Source: [Mycobacterium] vasticus (GTDB taxonomy: Bacteria > Actinomycetota > Actinomycetes > Mycobacteriales > Mycobacteriaceae). Taken from it: a stretch of 64,000 nt of DNA. The stretch spans positions 1,585,647 through 1,649,646 of the forward strand of contig NZ_CP084028.1 in the NCBI RefSeq assembly GCF_020181595.1, in the 5' to 3' direction. Shown in pieces: positions 24,531 through 33,408 of the stretch; the stretch's first letter is position 1; each line of letters begins with the position of its first letter. The position numbers and the translations under genes are program-made. A model generated the notes under the pieces. That model made no database searches and was not told the origin of the DNA. It worked only from the letters and a program-made list of their open reading frames with translations.

Positions 24531-26372
24531 ATCAGCAGCTTCGCCGACAAGACGTTCACTGCGCCGGCGCAGATTCGGAACTTCTGCATCATCGCCCACA
24601 TCGACCACGGCAAGTCCACCTTGGCCGACCGGATGCTGCAGCTCACCGGCGTCGTCGACGACCGGTCGATGCGCGCGCAATACCTGGACCGGATGGACAT
24701 CGAACGCGAGCGTGGCATCACCATCAAGGCCCAGAATGTGCGCCTGCCCTGGACCGTCGACGGCGAGCAGTTCGTCCTGCACCTGATCGACACCCCCGGC
24801 CACGTCGACTTCACCTACGAGGTGTCGCGGGCATTGGAAGCCTGCGAAGGCGCCATCCTGCTGGTCGACGCCGCCCAGGGCATCGAGGCCCAGACCCTGG
24901 CCAACCTGTACCTGGCGCTCGACCGTGACCTGACCATCGTGCCGGTGCTCAACAAGATCGACCTGCCCGCGGCCGACCCGGAGCGCTACGCCGCCGAGCT
25001 GGCCCACATCATCGGCTGCGAGCCGCAGGATGTGCTCAAGGTGTCCGGCAAGACCGGTGAGGGCGTGACCGAGCTGCTCAACGAAGTCGTCAAGCAGATC
25101 CCCGCGCCCACCGGCGACGCCGAAGCCCCCACCCGGGCGATGATCTTCGACTCGGTCTATGACATCTACCGCGGCGTGGTCACCTACGTCCGCGTCGTCG
25201 ACGGCAGGATCACCCCGCGCGAGAAGATCGCGATGATGTCCACCGGTGCCACCCACGAACTGCTTGAGGTCGGCATCGTCTCGCCGGAACCCAAGGCCAC
25301 CGGAGGGCTCGGCGTCGGCGAAGTCGGCTACCTGATCACCGGGGTGAAGGACGTGCGCCAGTCCAAGGTCGGCGACACCGTCACCACCGCCCGCAGAGGC
25401 GCCACCGAAGCGCTCACCGGCTACCGCGAGCCCAAACCGATGGTCTACTCGGGGCTGTACCCGGTGGACGGGTCGGACTACCCGAACCTGCGCGACGCCC
25501 TGGACAAGCTGCAGCTCAACGACGCGGCGCTGACCTACGAACCGGAAACCTCGGTGGCGCTGGGCTTCGGCTTCCGCTGCGGTTTCCTGGGCCTGCTGCA
25601 CATGGAGATCACCCGCGAACGGCTGGAGCGCGAGTTCAACCTCGACCTGATCTCCACCTCGCCCAACGTGGTCTATCGGGTGATCCGCGAAGACGACACC
25701 GAGCTCGTCGTCACCAACCCGTCAGACTGGCCGGAAGGCAAGGTTCGGCACGTCTTCGAACCCGTCGTCAAGACCACGGTGATCGCGCCCAGCGAATTCG
25801 TCGGCACCATCATGGAACTGTGCCAGTCCCGGCGTGGCGAACTCGGCGGCATGGACTACCTGTCGCCGGAACGGGTCGAGCTGCGATACACGATGCCGTT
25901 GGGCGAGATCATCTTCGACTTCTTCGACTCACTGAAGTCGCGGACCCGCGGCTACGCCAGCCTGGACTACGAAGAGGCCGGCGAGGCCGAGGCCGACCTG
26001 GTCAAGGTCGACATCCTGCTGCAGGGCGAGGCGGTGGACGCGTTTTCCGCGATCGTGCACAAGGATTCGGCGTCGGCCTACGGCAACAAGATGACCACCA
26101 AACTCAAAGAGCTGATCCCGCGCCAGCAGTTCGAGGTACCGGTGCAGGCTGCCATCGGGTCGAAAATCATTGCTCGCGAAAACATTCGAGCCATCCGCAA
26201 GGACGTGCTGTCCAAGTGCTACGGCGGTGACATCACCCGCAAGCGCAAACTGCTGGAGAAGCAGAAGGAAGGCAAGAAGCGGATGAAGACCATCGGTCGG
26301 GTCGAGGTGCCGCAGGAGGCGTTCGTCGCCGCCCTGTCCACCGACGGCGGCGGGGAAAAGGCCAAGAAGTAG
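24531..26372 (+). CDS. lepA: Elongation factor 4 (LepA), with non-canonical start codon
   Basis: LepA is a ribosomal translocase GTPase that acts on stalled or assembling ribosomes. All domains are present: G1 [10 protein letters not shown]2 [10 protein letters not shown]3 DTPGHVDF, G4 NKID, EF-G-like domains III and V, and the LepA C-terminal domain ending [20 protein letters not shown]. In frame there is no ATG, GTG or TTG between the stop at 24459 and the TTG at 24621, and that TTG would delete the G1 motif. The best start is ATC at 24531, six bases behind AGGAG, giving about 613 residues ([18 protein letters not shown]). ATT at 24525 is the alternative; the peptide it would add, [11 protein letters not shown], resembles other mycobacterial LepA N-termini as I recall them. 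Confidence 0.9.
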   Translation: MSSFADKTFTAPAQIRNFCIIAHIDHGKSTLADRMLQLTGVVDDRSMRAQYLDRMDIERERGITIKAQNVRLPWTVDGEQFVLHLIDTPGHVDFTYEVSRALEACEGAILLVDAAQGIEAQTLANLYLALDRDLTIVPVLNKIDLPAADPERYAAELAHIIGCEPQDVLKVSGKTGEGVTELLNEVVKQIPAPTGDAEAPTRAMIFDSVYDIYRGVVTYVRVVDGRITPREKIAMMSTGATHELLEVGIVSPEPKATGGLGVGEVGYLITGVKDVRQSKVGDTVTTARRGATEALTGYREPKPMVYSGLYPVDGSDYPNLRDALDKLQLNDAALTYEPETSVALGFGFRCGFLGLLHMEITRERLEREFNLDLISTSPNVVYRVIREDDTELVVTNPSDWPEGKVRHVFEPVVKTTVIAPSEFVGTIMELCQSRRGELGGMDYLSPERVELRYTMPLGEIIFDFFDSLKSRTRGYASLDYEEAGEAEADLVKVDILLQGEAVDAFSAIVHKDSASAYGNKMTTKLKELIPRQQFEVPVQAAIGSKIIARENIRAIRKDVLSKCYGGDITRKRKLLEKQKEGKKRMKTIGRVEVPQEAFVAALSTDGGGEKAKK

Positions 26373-27133
26373 TGGTCGGCCGGGCAGGCGCGACCGTTGC
26401 GGGCGCGGCGGTGCTCGTGCTGCTGACCAGCGGTTGCACCACGGTGGTCTCCGGTGCCGCGCGGCCGGCACCCGGATTGGCGCCCGACCCGGTCACCGGG
26501 ATCGCGGTGCGCCAGGTGTTGCTCGACGACTCCGATCTGTCCAAGCTGCTCGGCCGCTCGTTTCGCAGTGACCCCTCGTTGCCGCCGCGGTTCGGCGGAG
26601 TCGACCAACTGCCCGACGGCTGGGACGGGGCAACCCCGGCGGACTGTGTCGGCACCGCGGTCGGCGGCCAGAGGGGCGTCTACGAGTCCGCCGGCGTGCG
26701 CGATGTCGCCCACGAGTTCTGGGACAGCTCCGCCGACGACTCGGCCATGACCGGGTTGGGCGAGTCGGTGGTCGCGATGGAGAACGCCGCGGCCGCCAAC
26801 GCGCTCTTCGAGAAGTTCGCCGAGCAGTGGGGACACTGCGACGGGGTCAGGGTGGTCCGCGGCGAAGAGGACTCCGGCGGCACCAGCGGCGAGGTCAGCG
26901 CCGTGTCCACCGGCGATGCGGTGCTGACCGCCACGGTGCGTACCAACGTCGACGGCGTGGAGGGGCTGATGGTCACCCGGGCCGTGGCGGTACGGGTGAA
27001 CTGTGTGGTCGACGTCGACGTGTTCTGGTTCGCCGGTGAAGACGATGACGGCGACACCCCGCCGGCCGGGGACCCCACGGCGGCGGACCTGGCCCGGGCG
27101 ATGCTGGACAAGGTCCGCGGCCTGACCGGCTGA
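26372..27133 (+). CDS. lppR: LppR-like lipoprotein with sensor-like domain
   Basis: The GTG at 26372 overlaps the lepA stop by one base and gives 253 residues. The signal peptide ends in lipobox LTSGC (Cys22). The mature part begins with IAVRQVLLDDSDLSKLLGRS and contains a compact beta-rich domain similar to the extracellular sensor domain of some mycobacterial kinases, with a central Cys in TPADCVGTA and one in WGHCDGV. Counterpart of Rv2403c. It is anchored to the outer face of the membrane. Ligand unknown. Confidence 0.82.
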   Translation: MVGRAGATVAGAAVLVLLTSGCTTVVSGAARPAPGLAPDPVTGIAVRQVLLDDSDLSKLLGRSFRSDPSLPPRFGGVDQLPDGWDGATPADCVGTAVGGQRGVYESAGVRDVAHEFWDSSADDSAMTGLGESVVAMENAAAANALFEKFAEQWGHCDGVRVVRGEEDSGGTSGEVSAVSTGDAVLTATVRTNVDGVEGLMVTRAVAVRVNCVVDVDVFWFAGEDDDGDTPPAGDPTAADLARAMLDKVRGLTG

Positions 27134-27138
27134 TCGGC

Positions 27139-29109
27139 TCACATCGGCGCGTTGGCGGGCTGGAACACTCCGCTGGAGTCGGCTTCCTCCTCGGCGCGAA
27201 TCACGTGTACGACGGCGTTGATCAGCGCCAGGTGGGTGAAGGCCTGCGGGAAATTGCCCAGGTGTCGCCCCGTGCGCGGCTCGATCTCCTCGGCGTAGAG
27301 GTGCAGCGGGCTGGCGAACGACAGCAGTCGCTCGCACAGGTGCTTGGCGCGGCTGATCTCGCCGATCTCCACCAACGCCGACACCAGCCAGAACGAGCAG
27401 ATGGTGAAGGCGCCCTCGGCGCCGGTCAACCCGTCGTCGGTCTCCTCCACCCGGTAGCGCAACACCAGCCCGTCCTCGGTGAGCTCCTCGGCGATCGCCA
27501 GCACGGTGGCGCGCACCCTCGGGTCATCCGCCGGCAGGAATCGGGTGAGCACCACCAGCAGCAGGGAGGCGTCGAGTGCGTCGCTGCCGTAGGACTGGGT
27601 CAGCACCCCGCGCGAATCCACGCCGTGGGCCAGCACATCGGCCTTGATCTCCTCGGCGATCACCCGCCACTGCCGGGCGTAGGAGACCTCGCCCTGCAGT
27701 TCGGCCAGCTTCGACCCGCGATCCAGCGCCACCCAGCACATCACCTTCGACGAGGTGAAGTGCTGCGGTTCGCCGCGCACCTCCCAGATGCCGCGGTCGG
27801 GTTCGCGCCAGTGCTTGGTCGCCTCCTCGACCTGCCGCTTGAGCACCGGCCACAGGGTCTCGGGAATCTGCTCTCGGGATCTGCTGTGCAGATAGACCGA
27901 GTCGAGCATGGTGCCCCAGATGTCGTGCTGCTTCTGGTTGTAGGCGCCGTTGCCGATCCGGACCGGGCGGGCGTTGTCGTAGCCGGACAGGTGATCGAGC
28001 TCCTCTTCGACCAACTTGTGTTCCCCGCCGACGCCGTACATCACCTGCAACGGGTGCTGCTGGCCGTTGTTGGCCCCGGACACGTCGGCGATGAAGGAGA
28101 AGAAGTCGTCGGCCTCGCGGTCCAGCCCCAGCGTGTACAGGCCCCACAGGGCGAACGTGGAGTCCCGCACCCAGGCGTAGCGATAATCCCAATTGCGTTC
28201 GCCCTGAGGCGTTTCCGGAAGCGATGTGGTCGAAGCCGCCAGCAGGGCGCCGGTCGGTGAATAGGTGAGCCCTTTGAGTGTCAGTGCACTGCGCTGCAGA
28301 TAGACCCGCCACGGATGGTCGGGGAAGTTGCCGATGTTGATCCACTGCCGCCAACACTCGGTGGTGTTCCACATCTTGTCGGCGGCTTCGGCATAGCTCT
28401 GCGGCGCAGGGTGTTTCGACCAGCTCAGCGCGACGAAGACGTCGTCGCCCTCGGTGAGCCGGGTGCGGGCCCGCGCCTCCCGGCCTTCCAGACCCAGCCG
28501 CAGATTCGTCGTCAGCCGCAGGGTCGGGTGATCGTCCGGGTCCTGCCGGGCCCGGGCCTCCGCTTCGCTGTAGCCCTCGGAGGAGTACTCCCAGATCGTG
28601 GTGGTTCGGTGGTAGTCGAAGGCCGGCTCGCAGCTCATGATCAGCTCGACGGTGCCGCTGACGCAGCGCACGGTGCGAAGCAGGATGTGCTCGGCGTCCC
28701 AGTCGGTGGGGGTGCGGCGATGGGTGCGCGACCGCGACTCGATGTCATGCCACTTGCCCATCACTAGTGCGTCGCGCACGATCAGCCAGCCCGTGTGGGT
28801 CTGCCAGGTGGTCTCCATGATCGGACTGCCGGGCAGGTAGCGCCGTGCCGCGGGCACCGAAACCCCGTATGGCCCCAGCCGGAAATGCCCGGCGCCGCGG
28901 TCCAGGATCGCGCCGAAGATGCTGGGGGAGTCCGGCCGCGGAACGCACATCCACTCCACCGAGCCGGCCGCGGAGATCAGGCAGGTGTTCTCGCAGTCCG
29001 ACAGGAACGCATAGTCGGCTATCGGCGGGAACGGGTTGCGCATCTGTCCCGGTGCGGCGGTGTAGGGCACGGGCGCGGTCTCCGACAACGGCGGGGTTTT
29101 CAAGACCAT
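27139..29109 (-). CDS. treH: Trehalase of glycoside hydrolase family 15
   Basis: The ATG at 29109 gives 656 residues beginning MVLKTPPLSETAPVPYTAAP. It is a GH15 (glucoamylase-like) enzyme: the N-terminal beta-domain (residues about 20-300) is followed by the (alpha/alpha)6 barrel with RNWDYRYAWVRDSTFALWGL and the catalytic acid region GAEGAFTICSFWLVSALVEI. Rv2402 and its M. smegmatis relative are inverting trehalases requiring phosphate and magnesium. No signal peptide is present, so it acts on cytoplasmic trehalose. It is divergent to the small ORFs upstream of the sulfate operon. Confidence 0.9.
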   Translation of the reverse strand: MVLKTPPLSETAPVPYTAAPGQMRNPFPPIADYAFLSDCENTCLISAAGSVEWMCVPRPDSPSIFGAILDRGAGHFRLGPYGVSVPAARRYLPGSPIMETTWQTHTGWLIVRDALVMGKWHDIESRSRTHRRTPTDWDAEHILLRTVRCVSGTVELIMSCEPAFDYHRTTTIWEYSSEGYSEAEARARQDPDDHPTLRLTTNLRLGLEGREARARTRLTEGDDVFVALSWSKHPAPQSYAEAADKMWNTTECWRQWINIGNFPDHPWRVYLQRSALTLKGLTYSPTGALLAASTTSLPETPQGERNWDYRYAWVRDSTFALWGLYTLGLDREADDFFSFIADVSGANNGQQHPLQVMYGVGGEHKLVEEELDHLSGYDNARPVRIGNGAYNQKQHDIWGTMLDSVYLHSRSREQIPETLWPVLKRQVEEATKHWREPDRGIWEVRGEPQHFTSSKVMCWVALDRGSKLAELQGEVSYARQWRVIAEEIKADVLAHGVDSRGVLTQSYGSDALDASLLLVVLTRFLPADDPRVRATVLAIAEELTEDGLVLRYRVEETDDGLTGAEGAFTICSFWLVSALVEIGEISRAKHLCERLLSFASPLHLYAEEIEPRTGRHLGNFPQAFTHLALINAVVHVIRAEEEADSSGVFQPANAPM

Positions 29110-29167
29110 TCCGACATCATCTCTGCCGGTTCGCCATGCGTCTACCTGACGCGCCCGCACCTTGGTT

Positions 29168-29173
29168 TAGGCT
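29168..29173 (+). promoter_or_regulatory. -10 hexamer for the small membrane protein at 29181
   Basis: TAGGCT (TANNNT) ends 7 bases before the ATG at 29181, the same geometry as the leader ORFs at 29485 and 36687, so the transcript is probably leaderless. Confidence 0.5.
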
Positions 29174-29180
29174 GGTCGGG

Positions 29181-29378
29181 ATGGTTGGCTTCCTGAGCTG
29201 GTGGGACAGCGTTGAGCTGTGGTTGTCGGGCCTAGGTTTCGTGGCGCAGACCGCGGTGGTGATGCCGGTGGTCCTGGTGCTGGCCTATGCCCTGGCATCG
29301 ACGGTGGATGCCGCGCTCGGGCAGGGGATCCGAGTGCTGGAGCATTTCCGGCACGACGGGGACGGCGTGTCGCGCTGA
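29181..29378 (+). CDS. Small single-pass membrane protein (65 aa)
   Basis: MVGFLSWWDSVELWLSGLGF begins this 65-residue protein, which has a hydrophobic segment (VAQTAVVMPVVLVLAYALAS) and a charged tail (RVLEHFRHDGDGVSR). Counterparts such as Rv2401A are found at the same place in mycobacteria. The ATG lies at the expected start of a leaderless transcript. Its stop overlaps the start of a second tiny ORF. Function unknown; it is not part of the sulfate uptake operon by promoter layout. Confidence 0.7.
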   Translation: MVGFLSWWDSVELWLSGLGFVAQTAVVMPVVLVLAYALASTVDAALGQGIRVLEHFRHDGDGVSR

Positions 29379-29455
29379 TGCCTCGCTCGCAGGTGACATT
29401 GATTCTGGTCTTGTTGATCGCCCTGGTGATCGTCAGCTGGTTGTTGACCCGCTGA
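29378..29455 (+). CDS. 25-residue hydrophobic peptide, overlapping the small membrane protein gene
   Basis: TGATG at 29376-29380 couples this ORF to the previous one. The product, MPRSQVTLILVLLIALVIVS plus WLLTR, is a single hydrophobic helix flanked by Arg residues. That is a plausible TM micropeptide. Overlap, charge pattern and helix length support expression, but at 25 residues chance cannot be excluded. No family is recognised. Confidence 0.45.
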   Translation: MPRSQVTLILVLLIALVIVSWLLTR

Positions 29456-29471
29456 CCGGGTGGACGTCTGT

Positions 29472-29477
29472 TACGCT
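29472..29477 (+). promoter_or_regulatory. -10 hexamer for the subI leader ORF
   Basis: TACGCT, identical to the proA -10 sequence, ends 7 bases before the ATG of the cysteine-rich leader at 29485. It is the probable promoter of the sulfate uptake operon. Confidence 0.5.
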
Positions 29478-29484
29478 TCCGGGC

Positions 29485-29586
29485 ATGTTCACAGCGTCCG
29501 GTAGTGGGGAGTGCCGTGGTCCGGCCCTCTTGATAAACACTGCCGTGGGTAATTGCGCTGTGGCCGACGTGCACTGTTGTCGCTGA
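29485..29586 (+). CDS. Cysteine-rich leader peptide of the sulfate uptake operon
   Basis: This 33-residue ORF begins MFTASGSGECRGPALLINTA and ends NCAVADVHCCR before TGA. It has four cysteines, two of them consecutive at the end (TGTTGT, 29575-29580). The ATG stands 7 bases after a TACGCT -10 box with no ribosome binding site, so it is probably translated from a leaderless mRNA. Cysteine-responsive leaderless ORFs with polycysteine tracts have been described in mycobacteria as attenuators of cysteine-supply genes. The downstream operon imports sulfate for cysteine. Stalling at the CysCys pair when cysteine is short is the inferred role. Shorter GTG starts at 29545 and 29560 are possible. Confidence 0.65.
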   Translation: MFTASGSGECRGPALLINTAVGNCAVADVHCCR

Positions 29587-29699
29587 ACCCCTTCACCGTC
29601 GACGTTCTGGTGTCGTGATGCGCGGTATCTCAGCCATTCGGCGACCACCCTTACGGAGCGACGGGACAGATTTACTCAGCCTGCACTGAAAGGTCATCA

Positions 29700-30719
29700 A
29701 TGTCTCATACCGTCACACGCGGCGCCGTCCTCGCGCTGGCCGCTGTACTGATCGCCGGGTGTGGCGGCGGCCCCAGCGATGTGGTCGGCGGCAGTAACCG
29801 GTCAGACACCCACACCACCCTGACTCTGGTGGCCTACGCGGTACCCGAACCCGGCTGGAGCAAGGTGATCCCGGCGTTCTACGAGACCGAGGAGGGCGCC
29901 GACGTCCAGATCGTCACCTCCTACGGTGCCTCGGGGGACCAGTCCCGCGGTGTGGTCAACGGCAAGCCCGCCGACATCGTGAACTTCTCGGTGGAGCCCG
30001 ACATCACGCGGCTGGTCAAGGCCGGCAAGGTCGCTGAGGACTGGAACGCCGATGTGACCAAGGGCATCCCGTTCGGTTCGGTGGTGTCCCTGGTTGTGCG
30101 GCAAGGCAATCCCAAACACATCAAGGACTGGGACGACCTGTTGCGGCCCGGCATAGAGGTGATCAGCCCCAGCCCGCTGAGCTCGGGCTCGGCCAAGTGG
30201 AACCTGTTGGCTCCCTACGCCGTCAAGAGCGAGGGCGGCAAGAACGCCCAGGCCGGATTGGACTTCGTCGATAGCCTTGTCACCGACCACGTCAAGCTGC
30301 GCCCTGGATCGGGGCGCGAGGCCACCGACGTGTTCCTGCAGGGCAGCGGTGACGTGCTGATCAGCTACGAGAACGAGGCCATCGCGATCGAGCGCAAGGG
30401 CAAGGCGGTGGAGCACGTCAACCCGCCGCAGACCTTCAAGATCGAGAACCCGCTGGCGGTGGTGAGCTCGACCAGGAGCCTGGACACCGCAACCGCGTTC
30501 AAAAATTTTCAGTACACCGCTGTTGCGCAGCGTCTTTGGGCTCAGGCGGGATTCCGCCCGGCCGACCCGAGTATCGGCGCTGAGTTCCGCAGCTCGTTTC
30601 CGGAGCCGAACAAGTTGTGGACGATCACCGATCTCGGCGGCTGGGACGTCATCGACACCACCTTGTTCGACAAGGAGAACGGCTCCATCACCAAGATCTA
30701 CACGCAGGCAACCGGATGA
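29700..30719 (+). CDS. subI: Sulfate-binding lipoprotein of the ABC importer
   Basis: SubI captures sulfate (or thiosulfate) outside the membrane and delivers it to CysTW. The 339-residue protein has a lipoprotein signal with lipobox IAGC (Cys21) and the family blocks LVAYAVPEPGWSKVIPAFYE, SYGASGDQSRGVVNGKPADI and SGSAKWNLLAPYAVKSEGGK. GAAAGG precedes the ATG by 6 bases. Genes subI-cysT-cysW-cysA overlap or abut and form one operon behind the cysteine leader. Counterpart of Rv2400c. Confidence 0.95.
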   Translation: MSHTVTRGAVLALAAVLIAGCGGGPSDVVGGSNRSDTHTTLTLVAYAVPEPGWSKVIPAFYETEEGADVQIVTSYGASGDQSRGVVNGKPADIVNFSVEPDITRLVKAGKVAEDWNADVTKGIPFGSVVSLVVRQGNPKHIKDWDDLLRPGIEVISPSPLSSGSAKWNLLAPYAVKSEGGKNAQAGLDFVDSLVTDHVKLRPGSGREATDVFLQGSGDVLISYENEAIAIERKGKAVEHVNPPQTFKIENPLAVVSSTRSLDTATAFKNFQYTAVAQRLWAQAGFRPADPSIGAEFRSSFPEPNKLWTITDLGGWDVIDTTLFDKENGSITKIYTQATG

Positions 30720-31573
30720 CCGCCGAAGTGGTTTCAGAGGTCGGCGGACACGGCGAGGAGGCACCGCCGACCTGGTCGGGTGCGAGCCGCGAAGCGGTTT
30801 CGCTGCGAGTGGGGGCCGCGGTGGTGTGGCTGTCTCTGATCGTGCTGGCTCCCTTGGCGGCGGTGTCCTGGCAGGCGGCCGGCGGCGGCTGGCACGCGTT
30901 CCGGCAGGCGGTCACCTCGCACGCCGCACTGGAGTCATTCCGGGTGACACTGACGATCGCGGCCGGTGTCACCGTGATCAACGTGGTGTTCGGCCTGCTG
31001 ATCGCCTGGGTACTGGTGCGCGACGACTTCGTCGGCAAACGCCTGCTCGATGTGATCATCGATCTGCCGTTCGCGCTGCCCACCATCGTCGCCAGCCTGG
31101 TGATGCTGGCCCTGTACGGCCCGGCCAGCCCGGTGCACCTGCATCTGCAGCACACCGCCTGGGGCGTCGGCCTGGCGCTGGCGTTCGTCACCCTGCCGTT
31201 CGTGGTGCGCTCCGTGCAACCGGTGCTCCTGGAGATCGACCGTGAGGTCGAGGAGGCCGCCGCATCGTTGGGCGCATCCGGGCTGACGATCCTTCGCACC
31301 GTGGTGTTGCCCTCGCTGACACCGGCGCTGCTGACCGGGGCGGGCCTGGCGTTCTCTCGGGCGATCGGCGAGTTCGGCTCGGTGGTGCTGATCGGTGGTG
31401 CGGTGCCCGGCAAGACCGAGGTGTCCTCGCAGTGGATTCGCACCCTGATCGAGAACGACGACCGCACCGGTGCGGCGGCGATCTCGATGGTGCTGCTGGC
31501 GATTTCGTTCCTGGTGCTGCTCGCGCTGCGGCTGCTGGGCGCGCGGGTGACCAGCAGGCAGGAGCGCTCATGA
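30716..31573 (+). CDS. cysT: Sulfate ABC transporter permease CysT
   Basis: The ATG at 30716 overlaps the subI stop and gives 285 residues with six TM helices. It has the permease EAA loop EVEEAAASLGASGLTILRTVVLP, which docks on CysA. It pairs with CysW to form the channel. Counterpart of Rv2399c. Upstream in-frame starts lie inside subI and are not needed. Confidence 0.94.
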   Translation: MTAEVVSEVGGHGEEAPPTWSGASREAVSLRVGAAVVWLSLIVLAPLAAVSWQAAGGGWHAFRQAVTSHAALESFRVTLTIAAGVTVINVVFGLLIAWVLVRDDFVGKRLLDVIIDLPFALPTIVASLVMLALYGPASPVHLHLQHTAWGVGLALAFVTLPFVVRSVQPVLLEIDREVEEAAASLGASGLTILRTVVLPSLTPALLTGAGLAFSRAIGEFGSVVLIGGAVPGKTEVSSQWIRTLIENDDRTGAAAISMVLLAISFLVLLALRLLGARVTSRQERS

Positions 31574-32385
31574 CCTCGTCGCGCACCGTCCGCTACCTGG
31601 TCCGCTTCGTGGCGCTGGCCTACATCGGGCTGCTGCTGGTGGTTCCGGTGTCGCTGATCCTGTGGCGCAGCTTTCAACCGGGCCTCGGGCAGTTCTTCGC
31701 CTACATCTCCACCCCGGCGGCGATCTCGGCGCTGCAGCTGTCGCTGCTGGTGGTGGCGATCGTGGTGCCGCTCAACGTCATCTTCGGCATTCCGACCGCA
31801 TTAGTGTTGGCGCGTAACCGCTTCCGTGGCAAGGGAGCTCTGCAGGCGATCATCGACCTGCCGTTCGCGGTGTCACCGGTGATCGTCGGCGTGGCCCTGA
31901 TCGTGCTGTGGGGCTCGGCCGGGCTGTTGGGCTTCGTGGAGAACGACTGGGGCTTCAAGATCATCTTCGGTCTGCCGGGAATCGTGCTGGCCAGCATCTT
32001 CGTCACCCTGCCGTTCGTGATCCGGGAAGTCGAGCCGGTGCTGCACGAACTGGGCACCGACATGGAGGAAGCCGCCGCGACCCTGGGTTCGAGTTGGTGG
32101 CAGACGTTCTGGCGGATCACGCTGCCGTCCATCCGCTGGGGGCTGACCTACGGGATCGTGCTGACGGTCGCGCGGACGCTCGGTGAGTACGGCGCGGTGC
32201 TGATCGTGTCTTCGAATCTGCCCGGCAAGTCTCAGACCCTGACCCTGCTGGTCTCCGACCGCTATAACCGCGGCGCCGAGTACGGCGCCTACGCCCTGTC
32301 GACACTGCTGATGGGCGTGTCGGTCCTGGTGTTGATCGTTCAAATGGTGCTCGACATGCGGCGGGCCGGGAAGGGGAGCTACTGA
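31570..32385 (+). CDS. cysW: Sulfate ABC transporter permease CysW
   Basis: The ATG at 31570 overlaps the cysT stop by 4 bases. The 271-residue integral membrane protein has about six TM helices and the EAA loop [20 protein letters not shown]. It is the second half of the CysTW channel and is related to CysT throughout. Counterpart of Rv2398c. Confidence 0.94.
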   Translation: MTSSRTVRYLVRFVALAYIGLLLVVPVSLILWRSFQPGLGQFFAYISTPAAISALQLSLLVVAIVVPLNVIFGIPTALVLARNRFRGKGALQAIIDLPFAVSPVIVGVALIVLWGSAGLLGFVENDWGFKIIFGLPGIVLASIFVTLPFVIREVEPVLHELGTDMEEAAATLGSSWWQTFWRITLPSIRWGLTYGIVLTVARTLGEYGAVLIVSSNLPGKSQTLTLLVSDRYNRGAEYGAYALSTLLMGVSVLVLIVQMVLDMRRAGKGSY

Positions 32386-33407
32386 TGAGCACAAATGCGA
32401 TCACCGTACGAGGGGCCAACAAGCGCTACGGCGACTTCGTCGCACTGGACAACGTGGACTTCGCGGTGCCGTCCGGTTCGCTGACCGCGCTGCTGGGCCC
32501 CAGCGGTTCGGGCAAGTCGACGCTGCTTCGGGCGATCGCCGGGCTGGACCACCCGGACAGCGGCACCGTCACCATCAACGGCGTCGACGTCACCGGGATC
32601 CCGCCGCAGCAACGCGGTATCGGCTTCGTGTTCCAGCACTACGCGGCGTTCAAGCACATGACGGTGCGTGACAACGTGGCATTCGGGCTCAAGATCCGCA
32701 AGCGCCCCAAGGCCGAGATCAAAGAGAAGGTCGACAACCTGCTGGAAGTGGTGGGGCTCAGCGGCTTTCAGACCCGCTACCCCAACCAGCTCTCCGGAGG
32801 GCAGCGCCAGCGGATGGCGCTTGCGCGCGCTCTTGCGGTGGACCCGCAGGTGCTGCTGCTCGACGAGCCGTTCGGGGCGCTGGACGCCAAGGTCCGCGAA
32901 GACCTGCGGGCCTGGCTGCGCCGCCTGCACGAGGACGTGCACGTCACCACGGTGCTGGTCACCCACGACCAGGCCGAGGCACTCGACGTCGCCGACCGGA
33001 TCGCGGTGCTCAATCAGGGCCGCATCGAACAGCTGGGCTCACCGACCGAGGTGTACGACGCCCCGGCGAACGCCTTCGTGATGTCGTTTTTGGGGGCGGT
33101 GTCCTCGCTCAACGGTGCGCTGGTGCGCCCGCATGACATCCGGGTCGGTCGCAGTGCGGAGATGGCGGTGGGCGGCGGGCTGGGCGACAGTGCGCCCTCC
33201 GACGTGCTGCGCGCAGTGGTCGCGCGGGTGGTGGTGCTGGGCTTCGAGGTTCGGGTTGAGTTGACCAATGCCGAGACCCAGGAGCCGTTCATCGCGCAGA
33301 TCACCCGCGGTGATGCTGAGGCGCTGGCGCTGGCGGAGGGGGACACCGTCTACGTTCGGGCGACCCGGGTGCCGCCGCTGCGGGATGAGGCACCGGTTTC
33401 GGCGTGA
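32385..33407 (+). CDS. cysA: Sulfate ABC transporter ATP-binding protein
   Basis: CysA powers sulfate import. The 340-residue protein shows Walker [12 protein letters not shown] (about residues 36-46), the ABC signature [15 protein letters not shown], Walker [13 protein letters not shown] and the His switch VTHDQ. A C-terminal TOBE-like regulatory domain follows. The ATG overlaps the cysW stop (TGATG). The gene ends 1 bp before the convergent che1 stop. Counterpart of Rv2397c. Confidence 0.96.
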   Translation: MSTNAITVRGANKRYGDFVALDNVDFAVPSGSLTALLGPSGSGKSTLLRAIAGLDHPDSGTVTINGVDVTGIPPQQRGIGFVFQHYAAFKHMTVRDNVAFGLKIRKRPKAEIKEKVDNLLEVVGLSGFQTRYPNQLSGGQRQRMALARALAVDPQVLLLDEPFGALDAKVREDLRAWLRRLHEDVHVTTVLVTHDQAEALDVADRIAVLNQGRIEQLGSPTEVYDAPANAFVMSFLGAVSSLNGALVRPHDIRVGRSAEMAVGGGLGDSAPSDVLRAVVARVVVLGFEVRVELTNAETQEPFIAQITRGDAEALALAEGDTVYVRATRVPPLRDEAPVSA

Positions 33408-33408
33408 A

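Noticed and set aside
24621..26372. TTG at 24621 as the lepA start
   Set aside because: It would remove most of the G1 GTP-binding motif, and AGGAG lies about 100 bases upstream.
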